Below, one piece after another: positions 60,246 to 64,000 of a DNA stretch of 64,000 bases (the first letter of the stretch is position 1; every line of letters starts with the position of its first letter). A model generated the notes under the pieces. It was given only the letters and a program-made list of their open reading frames with translations. It searched no databases and was not told where the DNA came from. Made by a program: the position numbers and the translations under genes. The stretch comes from Sphingomonas sabuli (GTDB taxonomy: Bacteria; Pseudomonadota; Alphaproteobacteria; Sphingomonadales; Sphingomonadaceae): positions 1,632,001 to 1,696,000 of the forward strand of contig NZ_CP060697.1 in assembly GCF_014352855.1 (NCBI RefSeq), given 5' to 3'.

Positions 60246-62066
60246 ATGGCGGCAGCGGTGGACACGGCAAAAGCGGAGAAGGGCAGCCTGCGAACGCTGG
60301 CCCGCTTCCTGCCAATGCTGTGGCCCAAGGGTGAGACCGAATTGCGCGTGCGCGTGATTGTCGCCGTGGCACTGGTACTTGCGGGCAAGGCCGCGGTGCT
60401 GGCCATGCCCTTTGCCTACAAGGCGGTGATCGACGGCATGAGCGCCGGCACTACCGCCGCGTTCGGCCTGGTCGCCGCGCTGGTCGTCGCCTACGCCGGC
60501 GCGCGCTTTGCCGGGGTGCTGTCGGACAATCTGCGCAACGCCGTGTTCGAAAAGGTCGGGCAAGACGCGGCCCGGCGGCTGGCGGGACAGGTGTTTCGCC
60601 ATATCCACTCGCTGTCGCTGCGTTTCCACCTTGAACGCCGCACCGGTTCGCTGACCAAAATCGTCGAAAGAGGAACGAAGAGCATCGACATGATGCTCTA
60701 TTTCCTGCTGTTCAACATCGCCCCGACGATCATCGAGCTGGCCGCGATCTGCGTCATCTTCTGGATCAAGTTCGGGCCCGGTCTGGTCGCCGCGACCTTG
60801 ATCATCGTCGCCGTCTACATCGCCTTCACCCGCCGGGTGACCGACTGGCGGTCGCAGCTTCGGCGCGAAATGAACGACGTCGACAATCGCGCCATTGGCC
60901 GCGCGGTCGATTCGCTGCTCAATTACGAGACGGTCAAATATTTCGGCGCGGAGGAGCGCGAGGCCCGGCGATACGAGCAGGCGGTCGAGCAATTCATGCA
61001 TGCCACCGTCAAGAACGAGGTGTCGCTGGCGTGGCTCAACATCGGTCAGTCGCTGATCACCAACGCGATGATGGCCGGGGCGATGATCTTCACCGTCTGG
61101 GGTTGGAGCCAGGGGCGCTTCACGCCGGGCGACGTGGTGCTGGTGAATACCCTGTTGATGCAGCTGTTCCGCCCGCTCGATATGCTCGGCTGGGTCTATC
61201 GCAATATCCGCCAGGGCCTGATCGACATGGAAGCGATGTTCGTGCTGCTGGATACACCGGCCGAGGTGGTCGACGCGCCCGACGCCCGGCCGATCGCGGT
61301 AGCCGGCGGCCATGTCCGATTCGAAGACGTGCACTTCGGCTACGAAGACGGGCGCGAGATATTGAAGGGGCTGAGCTTCGATGCCCCGCCGGGTACGCGG
61401 CTGGCGATCGTCGGGCCGTCGGGCGCGGGCAAGTCGACCATCGCTCGGCTGCTATACCGATTCTACGACCCAACCGGCGGCCGCATCATGATCGACGGGC
61501 AGGAGATTGCCGCGGTCACCCAGGCTAGCCTGCGCGAAGCGATCGGCACGGTCCCGCAGGACACGGTGCTGTTCAACGACACCATCGGCTACAACATCGG
61601 CTACGGCGCCGACCAGGCGGACCAGCCGGCGATCGAAGCCGCGGCACAGGGGGCGGCGATCGACCGGTTCATCGCCGCGCTTCCCGAAGGCTATGATTCG
61701 ATGGTCGGCGAACGCGGGCTGAAACTGTCGGGCGGCGAGAAACAGCGCGTCGCTATCGCCCGCACCCTGATCAAGAACCCGCCGGTGCTAATCCTCGACG
61801 AGGCGACCAGCGCACTCGACAGCCGGACCGAGGAAGCGATCCTTGCAACGCTCGACCGATTGGCGCGCGACCGCACGACCATCACCATCGCCCACCGCCT
61901 GTCGACGGTGGTGAACAGCGACACCATCCTGGTGCTCGACGAAGGCCGAGTGGCGGAAAGCGGCACCCACGACCAGTTGCTCGCCCGCGGCGGCGTTTAC
62001 GCCGACATGTGGTTCCGCCAGGCTGCGGAGCGCTCAGTCGAGGAGGCGGCACAAGCAGCCGAATGA
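60246..62066 (+). CDS. atm1: Atm1-type ABC transporter (permease-ATPase fusion)
   Basis: About 606 residues. The start is uncertain: AGGAGGTG abuts the ATG at 60246, and a GTG at 60258 is an alternative. Six membrane helices (about 35-310) are followed by the ATPase domain with Walker A GPSGAGKST, Q-loop VPQDTVLFNDT, signature LSGGEKQR, Walker B ILDEATSALD and AHRLSTV. RVTDWRSQLRREMNDVDNRAI is the Atm1-type coupling region. The Novosphingobium homologue NaAtm1 exports glutathione conjugates and metals. It is coupled to recQ (ATGA). Confidence 0.93.
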   Translation: MAAAVDTAKAEKGSLRTLARFLPMLWPKGETELRVRVIVAVALVLAGKAAVLAMPFAYKAVIDGMSAGTTAAFGLVAALVVAYAGARFAGVLSDNLRNAVFEKVGQDAARRLAGQVFRHIHSLSLRFHLERRTGSLTKIVERGTKSIDMMLYFLLFNIAPTIIELAAICVIFWIKFGPGLVAATLIIVAVYIAFTRRVTDWRSQLRREMNDVDNRAIGRAVDSLLNYETVKYFGAEEREARRYEQAVEQFMHATVKNEVSLAWLNIGQSLITNAMMAGAMIFTVWGWSQGRFTPGDVVLVNTLLMQLFRPLDMLGWVYRNIRQGLIDMEAMFVLLDTPAEVVDAPDARPIAVAGGHVRFEDVHFGYEDGREILKGLSFDAPPGTRLAIVGPSGAGKSTIARLLYRFYDPTGGRIMIDGQEIAAVTQASLREAIGTVPQDTVLFNDTIGYNIGYGADQADQPAIEAAAQGAAIDRFIAALPEGYDSMVGERGLKLSGGEKQRVAIARTLIKNPPVLILDEATSALDSRTEEAILATLDRLARDRTTITIAHRLSTVVNSDTILVLDEGRVAESGTHDQLLARGGVYADMWFRQAAERSVEEAAQAAE

Positions 62067-63838
62067 CGGGCGACATCCAGCAAGTTTTGAAGCGAACCTT
62101 CGGGTTCGACAGCTTCCGCGGCGTCCAGGCCGACGTGGTGGAGCGGGTGATGGCGGGCAAGCCGACGCTGGCCGTCATGCCGACGGGGGCGGGCAAGTCG
62201 CTGTGCTACCAGTTGCCGGCCGTTGCGCGCGAAGGGACAGCGCTGGTCATTTCCCCGCTGATCGCGCTGATGCACGACCAGATCCGGTCGGTCGAAGCGA
62301 GCGGCATCCGAGCGGCCTCTCTGACCTCGGCCGACGACAATCGCGAACAGACCTTGGCGAGCCTTCGCGCCGGCGACCTCGACCTGTTGTACGTTGCGCC
62401 GGAACGGGCGACGACCGACGGCTTCCGCCGACTGATCGAGCGCATCCCCTTGTCGCTGATCGCCATCGACGAGGCGCATTGCGTAAGCGAATGGGGGCAT
62501 GACTTCCGCCCCGACTATCGCCTGCTGCGACCATTGCTGGATGCGTTCACCAATGTCCCGCGGCTGGCGCTGACCGCCACGGCCGACGCCCGGACGCGGG
62601 CCGATATCCTGGTCCAGCTTGGCATACCAGACGACGGGCTGGTCATCGCCGGGTTCGACCGCCCCAACATCCGTTATCACGTCCGCCCGCGCGACGGCTT
62701 GCCGGGCCAGCTGAAGTCGCTGCTTGCCAGTCAGCCCGGTGCTGGCATCGTTTATGCCCCCAGCCGCGACCAGACCGAGCGCCTGGCCGAGACCGTCGCC
62801 GCCGGCGGGCGCAGCGCAGTCGCCTATCATGCCGGGCTGGAGCCGCAGATACGGGCCCGCAATCAGGCGGCGTTCGTCCAGTCCGAAGACATGGTCGTCG
62901 CCGCCACGGTCGCGTTCGGCATGGGCATCGACAAGCCCGACGTGCGCTTCGTTGCCCATGCCGGCATCCCAAAGTCGATCGAGTCTTATTACCAGGAAAC
63001 GGGCCGGGCCGGCCGCGACGGCGACCCAGCCGAAGCCTGGCTGTTCTGGTCGGCCGAGGACTTCGCCCGCGCCCGCCGCCGGATCGAAACCGAGGTCGAG
63101 CCCGAGCGGCGGCCGGACGAGCGCGAGCGGCTCAACGCGCTGGCCGCCTTCGTCGAGACGGCCGAGTGCAGGCGCGCCATCCTGCTGCGCCATTTCGGTG
63201 ACGATCCCCCGGCGACGTGCGGCAATTGCGACAATTGCATCGACCCGCCGGCGACGGTCGACGTCACCGAGGTCGCGCGCAAATTGCTGTCCGCGGCGTT
63301 CCGGACAGAGATGCGGTTCGGCGTCGCCCATCTGGCGCAGGTGCTGGCTGGCGACGACAATGAAAAGGTGCGGAGCTTCGGCCATCACCGGCTGTCGGTT
63401 TTCGGCATCGCCGACGCGGACGAGCTGGCGCTGGTCCGGCCAGTGGCCCGGGCACTGATCGCGCGCGATGCTTTGCGCGCCGACGCTTATGGCGGATTGT
63501 CGTTCGGCCCTGCCGCCCGCGCCATTCTGAAAGGCGAGGAGCATGTGGTGATCGCCGTGCCGCCGGCGCGCAAGCGCGGGTCGCGCCGCCGGACCCCGGA
63601 CGGTCCGCTCGACCCGCTGTTCGATGCGCTGCGCGAGGCCCGCCGCCAGCTGGCGGCCGAAGCGTCGGTCCCGGCCTATGTCGTGTTTCACGATTCCACG
63701 CTGCGCGGGATTGCCGCGGCCCGCCCGCGCACGTTGCACGAGCTTGGCCGGGTGCAGGGTGTGGGCGAAGCCAAACTGCAGCGTTATGGTGCGGCGATGC
63801 TCGACGCGGTTCGGGCGTTCGAGGAGACGGCGGCATGA
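62063..63838 (+). CDS. recQ: ATP-dependent DNA helicase RecQ
   Basis: 591 residues from the ATG at 62063, overlapping the exporter stop. The helicase core has FRGVQADVV, MPTGAGKSLCYQLP, IDEAHCVSEWGHDFRPDYR, ALTATAD and QETGRAGRDG. The RecQ-Ct zinc site is in ECRRAILLRHFG…CGNCDNC, and an HRDC domain closes the protein (VPAYVVFHDSTLRGIAAARP). It unwinds 3'-tailed DNA in repair and fork restart. The stop overlaps the start of the next gene. Confidence 0.96.
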   Translation: MTGDIQQVLKRTFGFDSFRGVQADVVERVMAGKPTLAVMPTGAGKSLCYQLPAVAREGTALVISPLIALMHDQIRSVEASGIRAASLTSADDNREQTLASLRAGDLDLLYVAPERATTDGFRRLIERIPLSLIAIDEAHCVSEWGHDFRPDYRLLRPLLDAFTNVPRLALTATADARTRADILVQLGIPDDGLVIAGFDRPNIRYHVRPRDGLPGQLKSLLASQPGAGIVYAPSRDQTERLAETVAAGGRSAVAYHAGLEPQIRARNQAAFVQSEDMVVAATVAFGMGIDKPDVRFVAHAGIPKSIESYYQETGRAGRDGDPAEAWLFWSAEDFARARRRIETEVEPERRPDERERLNALAAFVETAECRRAILLRHFGDDPPATCGNCDNCIDPPATVDVTEVARKLLSAAFRTEMRFGVAHLAQVLAGDDNEKVRSFGHHRLSVFGIADADELALVRPVARALIARDALRADAYGGLSFGPAARAILKGEEHVVIAVPPARKRGSRRRTPDGPLDPLFDALREARRQLAAEASVPAYVVFHDSTLRGIAAARPRTLHELGRVQGVGEAKLQRYGAAMLDAVRAFEETAA

Positions 63839-64000
63839 TCCGCAGGTTGAGCGATACGGTGATGGTCAGCGCGCAGATCCGGCCCGACGACGTGCCGGTA
63901 CTTAAGCGCAGCGGCGTCACCATGATCGTGTGCCAACGCCCCGACGACGAAGATCCCGGCCAGCCACCCGCGGCCGAGATCGAGAAAGCGGCCGAGGATG
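63835..64000 (+). CDS. DUF442/TIGR01244-type phosphatase-like protein (3' end outside window)
   Basis: The first 55 codons read IRRLSDTVMVSAQIRPDDVP, then VLKRSGVTMIVCQRPDDEDPGQP and AAEIEKAAED. This is the usual N-terminus of the dual-specificity phosphatase or rhodanese-like domain found in sulfide-related and BLH-type proteins. The ATG overlaps the recQ stop (ATGA), so it belongs to the same transcript. The catalytic loop lies beyond the window. Confidence 0.75.
   Translation, partial: MIRRLSDTVMVSAQIRPDDVPVLKRSGVTMIVCQRPDDEDPGQPPAAEIEKAAED

Overview
The window looks like chromosomal DNA of a sphingomonad (Alphaproteobacteria, Sphingomonadaceae). It is uniformly GC-rich, densely coded and full of ATGA/TGATG-type gene overlaps. 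It opens with a serine palmitoyltransferase, and it carries an Atm1-type ABC exporter, a serC-serA pair, PurT, many periplasmic peptidases and alphaproteobacterial regulatory signatures (EcfG-like and sigma-54-like promoters, a leader RNA before serC). No rRNA, tRNA, CRISPR array or insertion sequence was seen.

Layout. 1-10.4 kb: an envelope-lipid neighbourhood with serine palmitoyltransferase (cut by the window edge), a hybrid histidine kinase, a lipid-kinase plus Tam41-like nucleotidyltransferase pair, lptF-lptG, a fatty acid desaturase, a GNAT-like acyltransferase that is a ceramide synthase candidate, and a putative glycolipid-binding protein. 10.4-16.4 kb: xthA, erpA, an M23 peptidase, then serC-serA behind a structured leader, and a DsbA-like thiol oxidoreductase. 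Serine from SerC/SerA is a substrate of the palmitoyltransferase. 16.4-26 kb: a PilZ protein, purA, acylphosphatase, a PEP mutase-like enzyme, an M49-like peptidase, a LytS/LytTR two-component pair and an M1 peptidase. 26-33.6 kb: a GGDEF-EAL protein, an L,D-transpeptidase, a ZIP transporter, an EF-hand protein and a PAS hybrid kinase.

33.7-38.3 kb is the accessory part. A repeat-bearing hypothetical gene is followed by an AT-richer block of three tightly joined genes on the minus strand: a D12-class DNA adenine methyltransferase, a ParB-like protein and a protein with a nuclease-like N-terminal half and an RNxxxH (HEPN-type) motif. This block sits directly behind lepA and is the best candidate for an undescribed defence system.

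38.3-64 kb is core genome again: lepA, a secreted hypothetical, an M16 peptidase, purEK, a diguanylate cyclase, gpmA, an M14 carboxypeptidase, galE, an M28 peptidase, rpmJ, purT, a cyclophilin, two PilZ genes, a second L,D-transpeptidase and a peroxiredoxin. Next come a probable sigma-54-driven peptide-pspC operon, a probable EcfG-driven stress operon (small acidic protein plus SDR), an Atm1-type exporter, recQ and the start of a DUF442-type phosphatase. Several proteins of under 60 residues (21.6, 48.6 and 58.5 kb) are added from direct reading of the sequence. All functional calls rest on motifs and context only; no database search was possible.
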